A DNA stretch of 64,000 nucleotides from CAVQRB01 sp963715055 (GTDB lineage Bacteria > Pseudomonadota > Alphaproteobacteria > Rhodobacterales > Rhodobacteraceae). Under the pieces are notes generated by a model that was not told the DNA's origin, did no database searches, and saw only the letters and a list, made by a program, of their open reading frames with translations. The stretch lies in the NCBI GenBank assembly GCA_963715055.1, contig CAVQRB010000002.1, forward strand, positions 532,293 to 596,292, written 5' to 3'. Position 1 is the stretch's first letter, and each line of letters opens with the position of its first letter. Positions 35,380 to 45,595 of this stretch are shown piece after piece. The position numbers and the translations under genes are program-made.

Positions 35380-36153
35380 CAGTCCCGCGACTCTGCTCCG
35401 TTGGCAACTCGATCCACAACGCTGACCGATGCCAGTTTGATCATCGACAGGAAATTGCGTGACGTCTTCTCGTATCGGGTTGCGATGCGGCGGAACGAGG
35501 CTTTCAGCCCGCCAAAGAAACGCTCGATCTTGTTGCGTTCCCGGTAGATTTCAGCATCGAATTCGGCGGGCAGTTTGCGGTTGGCCTTGGGAGGGATCAC
35601 GTCGATAGCGCCCTGTTCCCAGATCAAGTCTCTGATCCAGTCTGCGTCATATGCTTTGTCCGCGAGCACATGTTGGCCAGGTTGCAAATTATCCAGTAAC
35701 GTCTTGCACGGCGGCGCGTCATGGGCTTGGCTGGGGGTCAATTCATATCGGATCGGCAGCCCATCCTGATTGGTAAGTGCATGTATTTTCGTGCCTAATC
35801 CGCCCCGTGAGCGACCTAAACAGCGGCGCGGGTCTTTTTTTGAGAGTCGTGGCGGAATGATGCGCGCGCACGCTGGTCCCGTCGACCATCACTGTGTCCA
35901 CGTTATGCGCGTCGGCGATGGCGTCCATGATCCGGTCCCAGTGGCCCGCATAGCTCCACCTGTTGAAGCGGTTGCAGACCGTTGTCGGTGGGCCGTATTC
36001 GCTGGGCAGATCGGCCCAAGGGATGCCGCTGCGCAGGACGTAGAAAGTGCCGTTGATCACCGGCGGTCATCTACCCGCTTCTTGCCGCGCGTTTTGTTCG
36101 GCAAGACAGCTTTGATGAATTCCCATTCCAGATCGCTCATGTCTGATCGCGCC
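35380..36153 (-). pseudogene. IS5-family (IS427-type) transposase, frameshifted
   Basis: On the minus strand: MQVARSDMSDLEWEFIKAVL, PNKTRGKKRVDDRR, a one-base deletion near 36068, then INGTFYVLRSGIPWADLPSE, YGPPTTVCNRFNRWSYAGHW, VDTVMVDGTSVRAHHSA (catalytic Asp), an A7G run at 35841-35834 where this IS group is known to shift frame, then CLGRSRGGLGTKIHALTNQD, HVLADKAYDADWIRDLIWEQ (Asp) and RNKIERFFGGLKASFRRIAT (Glu). The end after SMIKLASV diverges. Apart from the deletion at 36068 it might be functional. Confidence 0.82.
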
Positions 36154-36237
36154 ACTTGCATCCTCCCGCCCGCTGTTTGGACGAAATGAATCACAAACCC
36201 ATGCCCGTAAACAAGAATTAATGGGTGTGCTGCCTAG

Positions 36238-37665
36238 TACTACAGTTGCGTTGTTTTACATTTCTGATTCATATTTCTCTGGGATTGAGAAGGATGTGTC
36301 ATGTCTGTTGTGGATTGGGCGTGCAGCGTTTCAGATTGGTCGCATGCGCTTGCCGGCTTGAAAGACTTCATCGCCCCTGCGTTCAAACGTTCTGAGCAAA
36401 GCGCCTCCGCTGGGGTGTTCATTGACGGCCTTTTGTCCGGAGCGGAACACAAGACGGGCTGGATGCTGGCGGAAGAAGCCGGGTTGGCGCGGCCCTGTCA
36501 TCCAGTCTTTGCTGGGCAGGTCATTCTGGTCAGCGGATACACTCTGCGAGCGTGTTCGGAGCCATGCTATTGAGGCGCTTGGCGACGCGGACGGAGTGCT
36601 GGTCGTGGATGAGACCGGGTTTCTCGAAAAGGGCACACACTCCGTCGGCGTCGCGCGTCAGTATTCCGGTATTGCGGGGCGGATCGAGAACTGCCAGATC
36701 GGTGTGTTCGCGAGCCATGCCAGCCGCTGGGGCCATGCGCTGATCGATCGGCGGCGTTATCTTCCCAAGGCCTGGGCAAATGCCCCCGACCGGCGTGCTG
36801 AGGCGCATGTGCCCGAAGATGTGGCCTTTGCCACCAAGCCCGCCATGGCCTGCGAAATGATAGCAAACCTGCTGGACGAGGGAACACCCTGTGCCTTTGT
36901 GCTGGCCGATGCGGTATATGGGTCCGTCTCCCGGTTCCGCCGGATGCTGGAGGCGCGTTCAGCCTTATGTTCTGGCCGTGCGCTCAACCCACAGCTTGCG
37001 GTTTATTGACGAGTGGCACCTTGTTCAAACCGACCCCGCCACAATGGTTGCAGAACTGCCGCCCAAGGATTGGCAGGCGCTCAGCGCGGGTGAAGGCGCC
37101 AAGGGACACCGGCTCCATGACTGGGCCAGGGTGCCGCTCAACTATACGGCTGGAGAAGGTTTTTCCCGATGGTTGCTTGCCCGCCGCAGTCTGCGTGACC
37201 CTGGGGCTGTCTCGTATTACTTCGCATATGCCCGAACGGATGCGACACTTCCGGAACTGGCCGCTGCCGCCGGGCTGCGCTGGACCATCGAGGAATGCTT
37301 CCTTCGCGCGAAGGATGATCCCGGCCTTGATCATTGCGAGGTGCGCTCCTGGCACGGATGGCATCGGCACATGAGTTTGGTGATGGCCGCCGCCGCGGTC
37401 CTCGCGCGCCTTAGCGCTGATCAGCGCCGCACGGCCTTCAGCAAACCGACCAGAACGAGTCTGCGGAGCCAAACGGCGGCAGCACAGTCAAACGCCTCCG
37501 AAGCACGTTGACCACAACGGAACTCCGTCACCTGATCGCACGGCTCTTGCTGCGGCCAATAGTGACTGCCGCATTCATCCGGGACTGGTCGCGATGGCGA
37601 TGCGAACTCCAAGCCACCGCCGCCGTCGCACATCGAAAAATTCCGCTATATGTGCAACTGCAGTA
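36238..37665 (+). mobile_element. IS701-family insertion sequence (defective)
   Basis: Inverted ends: left CTAGTACTACAGTTGC (36234-36249) matches the complement of right GCAACTGCAGTATTAG (37654-37669) at 14 of 16 positions. The outer CTAG and TTAG fit the YTAR target preference of IS701 elements. The right end is shared with the left terminus of the next IS630. Confidence 0.8.
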
Positions 37666-37669
37666 TTAG
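36301..37669 (+). pseudogene. IS701-family transposase with three frameshifts
   Basis: It begins MSVVDWACSVSDWSHALAGL and ends PLYVQLQY at the TAG inside the right terminus. Pieces in successive frames: EHKTGWMLAEEAGLARPCHP, then RSHAIEALGDADGVLVVDET (first Asp), EDVAFATKPAMACEMIANLL, CAFVLADAVYGSVSRFRRML (second Asp), then YVLAVRSTHSLRFIDEWHLV, PELAAAAGLRWTIEECFLRA (Glu), and RHLIARLLLRPIVTAAFIRD. Frames change near 36500, 36955 and 37490. Inactive as read. Confidence 0.82.
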
Positions 37670-38657
37670 AGCGTGTCGCTGCTGACGGGATTCAGGACTC
37701 CCAAGCGTCGTGATCTAAGATTCCCTGTATTTGAGGCAGATATGGGGGCATCAGATAGGCAAGCCACATCCTATGGCACTTCGGGATCGGGTCGTCGTTT
37801 TTATCGACGAGGGTAACTCGCACCGGGAGGCGGCGCGGCACGTTCGGGTCTCGCCGCGGTTTGTGAACGACATGACCAAGCTGCGGCGCGACACCGGCCA
37901 ACTCGCGGCGAAGAGACAGGGCGATCTGACGCTTGATGCGCTGGTGTGCGAGATCAGCGCCACGCACGGCATTGAAGTGCACTGCTCGGCGGTCGGACGC
38001 CTGCTGCACCGTCTCGGGCTGACGCACAAGAAAGACCTGCAGGCGCCTGAACAGGCTCGTCCGGACGTGGCTGCGAGGCGGCGCTTCTGGCAGCGGCAGC
38101 GTCAGCCTGCCATGGCAGGCCACCTTGAACGGCTCGTTTTCCTGAACGAAACTTGGCTCAAGACGAACATGATCAAGACCACAGGCTTGGCTCCGAAAGG
38201 CGAACGCCTGGTCGATCATTCGCCTTTTGGCCATTGGAACACGCAGACATTTATTGCCGCACTGCGCCACGACCGGCTGGACACACCATGGGTCATTCCG
38301 GGCGCGATCAACGCCGAACTGTTCGCCATCCACGTCGAAACCCAGCTCGCACCGACCCTCTCGCCAAGGAATGTCGTGATACTCGATAATCACTCAAGCC
38401 ACAAAACGCCCCGCGCCGCAGAAGCGCTTCGGAAGGTCGGCGCGTCGTTCCTGTTCCTGCCTCCCTACAGCCCCGATCTCAACCCGATTGAAATGGCGTT
38501 CTCGAAGTTCACGACCCTGATCCGAAAAGCCGCCGCGCGCAACTAAGACGACATCTGGCGCGCAGCGGGGCAAGTCTGCGATCCCGTCTCACCGCAAGAA
38601 TGTCAAAACTACCTCGCCGCCGCAGGATACGGCGGCGAATAGATGCGACGCGCTCTA
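37667..38657 (+). mobile_element. IS630-family insertion sequence (defective)
   Basis: Ends TAGAGCGTGTCGC (37667) and the complement of GCGACGCGCTCTA (ending 38657) are inverted with one mismatch, bounded by TA as usual for IS630. Size 991 bp. It was inserted at the very edge of the IS701 element. Confidence 0.82.
37773..38642 (+). pseudogene. IS630-family transposase with altered catalytic residue and premature stop
   Basis: It reads MALRDRVVVFIDEGNSHREA, HTH RHVRVSPRFVNDMTKL, then LERLVFLNETWLKTNMIKTT, where the first catalytic Asp of the usual LDET is Asn; VVILDNHSSHKTPRAAEALR (second Asp) and LPPYSPDLNPIEMAFSKFTT (Glu) are normal. A TAA at 38544-38546 precedes the in-frame ending DDIWRAAGQVCDPVSPQECQ, NYLAAAGYGGE. 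The Asn substitution should abolish catalysis by itself. Confidence 0.85.
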
Positions 38658-38663
38658 ATCATG

Positions 38664-38699
38664 CACTAACATTCAAACTGGACCACTCAGGTGGGGCTG
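38664..38699. repeat. orphan right end of the IS3 element seen at 50627-52057
   Basis: ATGCACTAACATTCAAACTG with GACCACTCAGGTGGGGCTGA matches the right terminus of the IS3 element at 52021-52057 almost base for base at its start. It is a solo end left by deletion, adjacent to the IS630 element. The next 150 bases hold nothing recognisable. Confidence 0.75.
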
Positions 38700-38854
38700 A
38701 TCAGCGGGACACCAACCGGTCGCCGAAGCAATCGGCAGGGCACTTCTACAACAAAGAAGTCGAGCTCACACCCTGACCCGCAGTCAAAGATTTGGTGGGG
38801 TTGTTTTTGCTGCAATGCTCTTCTTGACAAGAAACGCCTCGCTACGGAAGTAGT

Positions 38855-39221
38855 TTCAATGCTTCTTTGCGATCCCGTCGCTTTGTAATGCAGGTTTCCA
38901 GCACTTCACCTTCGTGATCAACCGCCCGCCACAGGTAGTGCCGCTGGCCCCTGATCTTCACGGAAACCTCGTGCAGGTGCCACTGCCAGTTCGAGTATCA
39001 CGCATCCGGCTAACCCGCTTTCTGCGGATCTCAGCGGCGAACTTCGGACCAAATTCATTCCACCAGTACCGCACCGTTTCCTGGCTGATGTCGATGCCGC
39101 GTTCGTGCAGAAGATCTTCGACGTTCCGAAGCTAAAGTGGAAAGCGAACGTACAGCGTAACCACCAGGCGAATGATCTCCGGGCTGCTTTGAAAGTACTT
39201 GAACGGATCTGTTTTCTTCAT
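38855..39221 (-). pseudogene. IS6-family transposase, N-terminal fragment
   Basis: Start at 39221: MKKTDPFKYFQSSPEIIRLV, VTLYVRFPLSFRNVEDLLHE, RGIDISQETVRYWWNEFGPK, FAAEIRRKRV, then a one-base shift near 39005 and YSNWQWHLHEVSVKIRGQRH, YLWRAVDHEGEVLETCITKR before homology ends near 38855. This is the N-terminal half of an IS6-type DDE transposase (the first Asp in HLDEVF is His here, reading HLHEVS). Inactive. Confidence 0.8.
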
Positions 39222-39361
39222 GAGCAAAGGCTGGGAAACCACCCTGCCCGCCTCAAACCAAATCCTTCTGACACTGCCATATATCTTTACAGAAACTCAA
39301 AAGGCTCAGCCTCTTCGAATTGGGAGGAGACTTCTCCGGCGAGCGGATTGTCTTTTGAAAC

Positions 39362-40323
39362 CTAAAGGGTCATCGTCTTTGCCCCGGGTTGCAGATCGAC
39401 TTTGTTCAAGTCGACCCAAAACACAGAGGGTGAGACCGCCGAGTCAAAATAATAGGTCTTGGCATCATGATCAGCAACGCTCCGCCACAGGGTCTCGACG
39501 CCACTGGCGCTGCCGACGGGGGCGCTTACTCCACGAATTAGAAAAATACCGTGGCCAGCGCCAACGGCCGGTCTTCCTGTTTTTTCATAGTCTTCACTTA
39601 ATAACTCGCTCTTACCCATCGGTCAGTCGCAGAGGCCGTTCCCGGAAGGAAATTCTCACCACCAGCTTTTTCCCAGTAAGCTTTCAAGGCAAGTTGTTCC
39701 GAGTAGATAGGTGAGTTGGTCATGACCGTATGCTCTGGCCCGTGATGGATCACCAGTTCGCCGTCAAGATACTCAAGAATTGCGGAGTCACCTGTCGCAT
39801 CGGAGATCGCCATGTGTATTAACGCGGCCATGCCATTTTCAACCGGCTTGGACACAATCGTGAACGGCGCATCTTGCATGGCTGCCACCGCCTCTTCAAC
39901 CGAGGCGTAGTTGTCCAGAAAATACTGCAACCAGGCTCCAATGCTGATCGTCGGTTTTCCGGTTTCAGCCGGATCACCGAAATCGGCTTAGGTCAGATAC
40001 TGCATGTTTCCGACCAGGCCGTTCTCGTTCATACCATCCGCCGATGCGGTACCATAGAATGCCGTGATGACGGATCCGTATTTCGATGTCCAAGTCAGCT
40101 CATTGTCGCTGCCCCCTCCTTTCCGTTCTATGCCTTGCGGAAAAACCCAGAGATCGCTGGTAAGTTCGGCGACGCTCCAGTCCATGCTGCGTGCAGTAAT
40201 GTACGTCCCGGTTCCAGTTTCATACAAAAGCCGAGTGCAAGCGTTCGCCGGCTGCAGAGTTGTAGAAAAAAGAAGGCCGGCAACCAAGGCAAGACACAGG
40301 CCATCTTTTGTCTTCTTCATCAT
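39362..40323 (-). pseudogene. choloylglycine hydrolase/penicillin V acylase-family amidase
   Basis: The gene starts MMKKTKDGLCLALVAGLLFS, a Sec signal ending NA, with Cys as the first mature residue (ACTRLLYETGTGTYITARSM, DWSVAELTSDLWVFPQGIER), the N-terminal nucleophile of this Ntn-hydrolase family. A TAA at 39990-39988 interrupts MQYLT|ADFGDPAETGKPTISI; a second lesion near 39605 shifts the frame to SEDYEKTGRPAVGAGHGIFL. The end is ...DLNKVDLQPGAKTMTL. Members cleave linear amide bonds (bile salts, penicillin V, acyl-homoserine lactones). Two lesions make this gene dead unless both are errors. Confidence 0.82.
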
Positions 40324-40420
40324 ATCCTCGATGATTTGTGATCACTTTTTCAAAGTGAGATTGGTGAGTATGGTGCCGCTCATCACACCCTAGCCCAACG
40401 TCTGTTTTTTTCGGGGCTGG

Positions 40421-40640
40421 TCACAGGGTGGCCATGATATGCTCCCCCCGCATGGCACGCGCCGCGGCCCGAGGGGCCGCGGCATTCATGGTGATGATGG
40501 TGCCGCCGGAAAAAAATGACATCTGCGGTTTCTTGCGCCCACGCCGGGCGCGTGAAGACGGCAGGAGCGAAAAGGCCTGCACCAAATGCGGCGGTACCGG
40601 TCAGAAAGCCGCGCCGATCAAGTGCAAGTCTGGATATCAT
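40421..40640 (-). pseudogene. Tat-exported amidohydrolase, N-terminal fragment
   Basis: Starting at 40640: MISRLALDRRGFLTGTAAFG, a twin-arginine signal peptide ending RPAWAQ, then ETADVIF. A six-T run near 40520 has one base too many; after it the amidohydrolase N-terminal strand SGGTIITMNAAAPRAAARAM, RGEHIM reads through and stops at 40421. The catalytic barrel is missing. It would have been an exported YtcJ-like amidohydrolase. It sits 38 bases downstream of the intact amidohydrolase gene. Confidence 0.65.
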
Positions 40641-40677
40641 CTTGGTTTCCTTTGGCGGGACATCATTGTGCATCAAC

Positions 40678-42021
40678 TCAGTTCAGGGTGTTCTTGTAGA
40701 TCACGCCGTCCTTCATGATAATGACGAAGTTCTTTTCCGGGTCGGCGATCAGGTCGATGTTCTCGAGCGGATTGCCGTCGACCAGAAGCAGGTCGGCATA
40801 GGCACCCTCCCGAACCACACCGTTGTCACCGGGATAGGGATCGCGCGGCCCGGAACGCTTGAAGATCTCGTAATTCTGGCTGGTCGCAATCTTCAGCACT
40901 TCCCAGGGCTCGAAATAGCGGGTGAGCTTTGCCAACTGCGCCCCCTGACGCGCGGCGAGCGCGGGTGAACCCTGACTATCAGTGCCGAACCCGAAGAGCA
41001 GGTCGTATTTCTGCGCTAACGCGAAGGCTGTATCGGTTCCAGAGATCAGCAATTGGTACTTTTGTTCCGCAAACGAGCCGGCAGGGAGCGGGATCGCATC
41101 CTCGTCGTTATAGAAGGGCTGCATGCAGACCGAAGTATTCGTCTCCTTCATCAGTTGGGCGGTTTCCTCGTCAATCATCTGGCCATGCTCGACATTCCGG
41201 ACACCGCCGCGGATCGCGTTCTGGATCGCCTTCGCGGTGTAGGAGTGAACCGTCACGTAGGTACCCCAGTTCTGCGCCACTTCGACCGCCGCCGCGATTT
41301 CCTCGACGGTGTATTGCGAGACGTCCAGCGGATCCGAGGGCGAGGCGACCCCGCCGCCCCCCATCAGCTTGATGAAGGCCGCTCCCCGCATCAGGTTCTC
41401 GCGCACGCGCTGCAGGACTTGCGGCTTGCCGTCTGCGATGGCGACCGACCCCATCCTTTCCTGCGGGGTAAGATCCCTTGAATAGCTCTGAGGGATATCA
41501 ATCGTTTGACGGAAATCGCCATGGCCCGACGTTTGGGAGATCATCGACCCCGCAGCGTAAATCCGGGGACCAACGTACATACCCTCGTCGATCACCGACT
41601 TCAGATCGAAGACATTGCCGCCCGTGTCCCTGATCGTGGTGAAGCCCCGCATAAGCGTCTTTTCCGCCCCATCGGCCGCCACAAGGTTCAGCTTGCCCTC
41701 ACCCAGCGCGAAGGCGTTGCCACTATAATTGGCCGCCATGCTGTGCCAATGGCAGTCTGTCAGGCCCGGCATCAGCGTACGCCCGCCGCCGTCGATGACC
41801 GTGCCGCCCGCGATGGCCAACGGTTCGGTCGACACAGCGGTGATCAGGTTGTCCGTCACCACGACATTGGCGTTTTCGATCAGGGCTTCGTTCACCCCGT
41901 CAAAGACGTTGACGTTGGTGAACAGGATCGGCCCGGACGCGTCCTGAGCCGCCGCTGGCAGGGCGACACTCACAGCGACGGCAAGCGCCGCGGTCAAGGT
42001 CTTTGGGTTCAGTTTCCGCAT
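40678..42021 (-). CDS. secreted metal-dependent amidohydrolase
   Basis: A 447-residue amidohydrolase-superfamily enzyme with a Sec signal peptide (MRKLNPKTLTAALAVAVSVA...PAAAQ). The metal site is visible: GLTDCHWHSM (HxH), AAFIKLMGGGG (likely carboxylated Lys), VTVHSYTAKAIQNAIRGG and RNVEHGQMIDEE (two His), and FGFGTDSQG (Asp). The arrangement matches the prolidase/imidazolonepropionase-like subgroup that hydrolyses dipeptides or N-acyl amino acids; the substrate is not evident. It acts in the periplasm. It lies in a block of minus-strand secreted hydrolases. Confidence 0.88.
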   Translation of the reverse strand: MRKLNPKTLTAALAVAVSVALPAAAQDASGPILFTNVNVFDGVNEALIENANVVVTDNLITAVSTEPLAIAGGTVIDGGGRTLMPGLTDCHWHSMAANYSGNAFALGEGKLNLVAADGAEKTLMRGFTTIRDTGGNVFDLKSVIDEGMYVGPRIYAAGSMISQTSGHGDFRQTIDIPQSYSRDLTPQERMGSVAIADGKPQVLQRVRENLMRGAAFIKLMGGGGVASPSDPLDVSQYTVEEIAAAVEVAQNWGTYVTVHSYTAKAIQNAIRGGVRNVEHGQMIDEETAQLMKETNTSVCMQPFYNDEDAIPLPAGSFAEQKYQLLISGTDTAFALAQKYDLLFGFGTDSQGSPALAARQGAQLAKLTRYFEPWEVLKIATSQNYEIFKRSGPRDPYPGDNGVVREGAYADLLLVDGNPLENIDLIADPEKNFVIIMKDGVIYKNTLN

Positions 42022-42180
42022 GAGGTTGCTCCTGTTGGGGATGCAGAGGGTACTTCAATCGTCGCCGTTCAGGATCGCCCCTCCACGGGACTCGTCCGTC
42101 TTGCGTGTCATCGATTGGTCCATGAGTTTCTGTTGGTGGGGGGCACCGGCAGAGCCTGCGCCCCCGAGAGGTTTATCCGC

Positions 42181-43179
42181 TTATTGCTTCGCCACCGGAG
42201 CCAGGTAGAAGTGGTCGAACAGCATGCGGGAGATCTCGGCAATCGCCCGATCCCTGTCCGACACGGATGTCTCGCTGCTGTTGGTGTACACGGCGATGGC
42301 AAACCGGCGACCGTCGGGGAGCGTGACATAACCGACGTCATTGGCAATTCCGCCTACGGTTCCGGTTTTATGCGCAACGGGCGTGCCCATCGGCAACAGC
42401 CCCTTGATACGGCCATCGCCGGTGCGCGTGCGCGACATGACTCCCAGCAGGAACTCGCTGCTTTCCGGGCTCATCGCCGTGCCACCGTCGATGGCAAGCA
42501 GCAGTTGCAGCATCGCAAGGGGCGTTGTGTGATCGCGGGGATCCGCCTCGAAGTCCGGATTGCGATCAGCCTGCTCCGTCCACAGTGCCGGATTGTTGCT
42601 GACGGCCTCAGCGACAGTTTCCGGCGTGGCCGGCCCCGGCAAGCCGTAGAAATCCCGGAGAATCTCAGCGGTTAGCCGGTCAACCCTGAAATCGGTGATC
42701 CCGAGCCTGCGCAGGTTCTCGGTCACCGCCTCTGGCCCGCCTGCCAGCCCCATGGAAACGTCGGTCGCGGTGTTGTCGCTTTCGGTGATCATCACCTCGA
42801 TCAGGTTCGCCACCGAGAGCTGGATCCCGCCATGGGGAAATGTTTCGGCCAGCGCGACGACGCCGGTGACGAACATCTCGTTCGGCACTTCGACGAGTTG
42901 ATCGAGGCTGAGTTCCCCCCGGTCCACGCGATCCAGCACGGCCGTGGCGATCGCCACCTTGTAGGTGCTGGCCATGGCGAAGGTCTCATCACCATTGAAC
43001 GCGATGACCTCGTCGCCGCCGATTTCCTGCGCGGCAAAGCCGATGCGCCCGGCAAGCCCCGACACGAGCTGTTCGATCGCGGCACCAACGGACTGTCCTT
43101 GCGTTGTCTGGCCGTATGCCGGGCCGAAGGTCGCCGCCGCGGAAACCGCGAGGGCTACGATAACATGACGATATTTCAT
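42181..43179 (-). CDS. class A beta-lactamase
   Basis: A 332-residue serine beta-lactamase, longer than the usual 290. Signal peptide MKYRHVIVALAVSAAATFGP...YGQ. Active-site motifs: AMASTYKVAIA (S-x-x-K), ITESDNTATD (SDN), and VAHKTGTVGG (KTG). The omega-loop region is RLTAEILRDFYG, carrying a candidate general-base Glu, followed by an unusual insertion before NPDFEADPRDHTTPLAM. The pattern suggests the class A2-like branch. It hydrolyses beta-lactams in the periplasm; whether this one protects against drugs or serves catabolism with its amidase neighbours is unknown. ATG 43179 follows AAGGAGAAACC. Confidence 0.92.
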   Translation of the reverse strand: MKYRHVIVALAVSAAATFGPAYGQTTQGQSVGAAIEQLVSGLAGRIGFAAQEIGGDEVIAFNGDETFAMASTYKVAIATAVLDRVDRGELSLDQLVEVPNEMFVTGVVALAETFPHGGIQLSVANLIEVMITESDNTATDVSMGLAGGPEAVTENLRRLGITDFRVDRLTAEILRDFYGLPGPATPETVAEAVSNNPALWTEQADRNPDFEADPRDHTTPLAMLQLLLAIDGGTAMSPESSEFLLGVMSRTRTGDGRIKGLLPMGTPVAHKTGTVGGIANDVGYVTLPDGRRFAIAVYTNSSETSVSDRDRAIAEISRMLFDHFYLAPVAKQ

Positions 43180-43283
43180 TTTTGGTTTCTCCTTGTTTAA
43201 GTCGAGTTTCGGGAATGCCACGATCAGTTGCCGCCATTTGCCGGAAAGGCAGGCGTGCTATCGGGCATCCAATCCTGATTTCG

Positions 43284-43805
43284 TCATTGACGGGTTTCCT
43301 TGAAAAACATCCCCATCATCGTCAGGCTCGCGCCTGAACAAAGCATCTGGATTCCGAGCAGGGTCCCGAGCAGAACCAGCGTTGCACCGGGCGATGACAA
43401 GACAATTATTGCCAGCACGACAGACACTGACCCCGCCAGCAAAATCGGCCAAAACAACCGTGTGCCTTTGACGCGGAAGGCGAAAAGGATCTGGACGATG
43501 CCGCTTGCCATCAGGAGGATCAGCACGAAAGTGGAAAGCGAAATCATGCCGGCAAGCGGGTTTGCCATGAATGACCAGCCCAGAAATGCTGTCAGAGCGC
43601 CAAGGCACCAGGTCAGTATCCTGTTGCCCATGCCTTCGGTCCAGAACCCAAGGCCAATTTGCAGAGCGCCGCCAAGCAAGAGAAACATGCCCGTGACCGT
43701 AACAATAGCTAAGGATGCGATCACGGCATTGAACAGCACGACGACACCGAGAGCCATTGTCAGCACCCCTAGCCATAAATATTTTGTCGAAATTTTCATC
43801 GCCAT
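43284..43805 (-). CDS. HdeD-family (DUF308) membrane protein
   Basis: A 173-residue protein with six hydrophobic helices: KYLWLGVLTMALGVVVLFNA, TVTGMFLLLGGALQIGLGFW, TWCLGALTAFLGWSFMANPL, MISLSTFVLILLMASGIVQI, and LLAGSVSVVLAIIVLSSPGA are all typical of DUF308 repeats. HdeD is linked with acid resistance in enterics; here its role is unknown. Preceded by GGAAGAGCC and located just after the duplicated amidohydrolase copy, where a truncated DUF3299 leader remains in front of it. Confidence 0.85.
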   Translation of the reverse strand: MAMKISTKYLWLGVLTMALGVVVLFNAVIASLAIVTVTGMFLLLGGALQIGLGFWTEGMGNRILTWCLGALTAFLGWSFMANPLAGMISLSTFVLILLMASGIVQILFAFRVKGTRLFWPILLAGSVSVVLAIIVLSSPGATLVLLGTLLGIQMLCSGASLTMMGMFFKETRQ

Positions 43806-43848
43806 AGCTGGCTCTTCCTTCTTTGAGTATTTATCGGGGAGGCGGAGA

Positions 43849-45459
43849 TCAAAAACCGCATGATCCCGCCTCCTTGTTTGGTCGCGTCAGGCTCAGTTTT
43901 CGACTTTCTGGGGAAAGGCACCCGTGAAGTCAGATGGCAAAGGCATACCGGTCGAGAATTCGGCATTCCACGCCTCTTCCGAGATCGGCTCGAAGCGCGG
44001 CTTGTCTTCGGGGTCAAACCGGATCGGCTGACCAGCGAAGACAGGAAGCAGCACATCGTCACGCACAGTGACCTGACCGTTGACGATCACGGCTTTCATG
44101 CCCGTCGAAGGGATACTGCCCTTTTCATAGGTTGAATTGTCCGTGAAGAGCTCGGGGTCAAAGACCACGATATCGGCAACCATGCCCGTCTGGATGCGGC
44201 CGCGTTCCTGCATGGATTTCAAGCCGGTATCGCCCAGATGCTTGGCAGCGTTGTAGCTTAGGATCGACATCAGCTGCATCATCGGGATGTTGTTTTCCCG
44301 ACCGAGCCGGATCGTCGCCGCTCTGGCACCAGCCGTGCGCGGATGGGTGCCGCCCAACTCTTCCAGAGGGTAATCCCACGGGGCGTCGTAGGGCGTGGCG
44401 GCAGTTGCATCGCTGGCCATGGTCGCGCCCTTCAGCGTCAGCCACTTCGCCTGGTTTTCTTCGGGCTGCTTGAAGATGACGATCATTGTGGTGGGTTCGG
44501 ATGCGATCGTCTCCTTGTAGGTTTCCAAGGTATAGAACTCACCCGTGACCGGATCCAGCATGGTATCTTCATAGCGTTTGCCAAATTCGTCGATCCAGAC
44601 CTCAGGCTCCAGGAACTCGGCATTGATCGGGGTGGAACCGGCAGCGTAGGGATAGATTTCACCCCAGATATTGTGGCCCTGTTCCTGAAGCCTGGTAATC
44701 ATCTCATGTGCAAGCTGCCAGCCGTCGTTGTTGTAGTGCAGCACGATCGCCGGGGCACCAAGCGCCACGGCGTTGGCGACGAGTTCCTGCGCGCCGTTAT
44801 TCTCCGTCGTGGCGGTGCCGAGCGTATAGCGGGTATGGGCGCCGGTCGGGCGACCATAGCGCGCCGCGACTTTCTGCACCTCGTACATCTCGCGTGAAGA
44901 GACGCCCTCTCTCATGTAGCCCACGGTGCTGCCGATGCCGGGGGCGCCAGCCTGCAGGCCCTTGTCAAGCTCTTCGAGAATTGCGTTGCCCTGTTCGAGG
45001 GTCGGAGGCGTTTGGCTCCAGCCCGTGTTTTTCCGGGTTTCCAAAGCGGAAAGGGGGCCGTCTTTCATGAAATCGCCGTCTGACCCGTCGATCACCATCG
45101 CGCGGGCAGATTCGTGGCTGACCGCGCAGCCATAGTTGGCCCCGGTCACGCCGGCACGCGCTTCGTACCATTCCGCCATATAGGATCCCGCACAGCCCAT
45201 CTCGAAATCAATGGCTGCTGGTCAACCCGTCGCGCAACCCGAGGGAATAGCCGACCGGCATTTGAAAGTGGAAATGCGTGTCGATGAAACCCGGCGCCAC
45301 GATTTGGCCGGTGGCATCCACCGTCTCGGTCCCCGTGAGTGCATCCTGGCTGATCGCGACAATGCGACCGTCCTTGATGCCGACATTGGCGACATCGTCA
45401 AACAGGGTTTCGGGATCGATGACCCTGCCGTTGTTGATCACCAGATCATAGTCTTGCGC
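43849..45459 (-). repeat. direct tandem repeat, copy 1
   Basis: Nearly collinear with 46249-47858. It runs from just inside the mature amidohydrolase N-terminus through its stop to the leader of the next gene (CATGATCCCGCCTCCTTG, giving MRFLIS). Blocks of about 200 bases near 43911-44110 are identical to copy 2. Copy 1 is one base longer; that base causes the frameshift. Confidence 0.9.
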
Positions 45460-45528
45460 CAAGGTCGGCACGGCCCACATGACACTCATCAAGAGGGTCC
45501 CGGCCAGTATATGTCTTTGCTTCTTCAT
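43893..45528 (-). pseudogene. D-aminoacylase-like amidohydrolase, copy 1 of a tandem duplicate, frameshifted
   Basis: The signal peptide is MKKQRHILAGTLLMSVMWAV...LAQ, then DYDLVINNGRVIDPETLFDD, GFIDTHFHFQMPVGYSLGLR (HxH). One extra base near 45211, compared with copy 2 (GGCTGCTGG against GCTGCTGG), breaks the frame after GLTSS. The rest is intact: DFEMGCAGSYMAEWYEARAG, GAPAIVLHYNNDGWQLAHEM, KHLGDTGLKSMQERGRIQTG, ending DFTGAFPQKVEN. N-acyl-D-amino-acid deacylase family. As read, only a 106-residue stub is made, or a headless product from an internal start. Confidence 0.85.
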
Positions 45529-45595
45529 TGCTAAATCCTTTCAGCGTTTGGTTTCTATTTTCAAGCTACGAGGTAAAGGCCCGACCATTCCGGCT

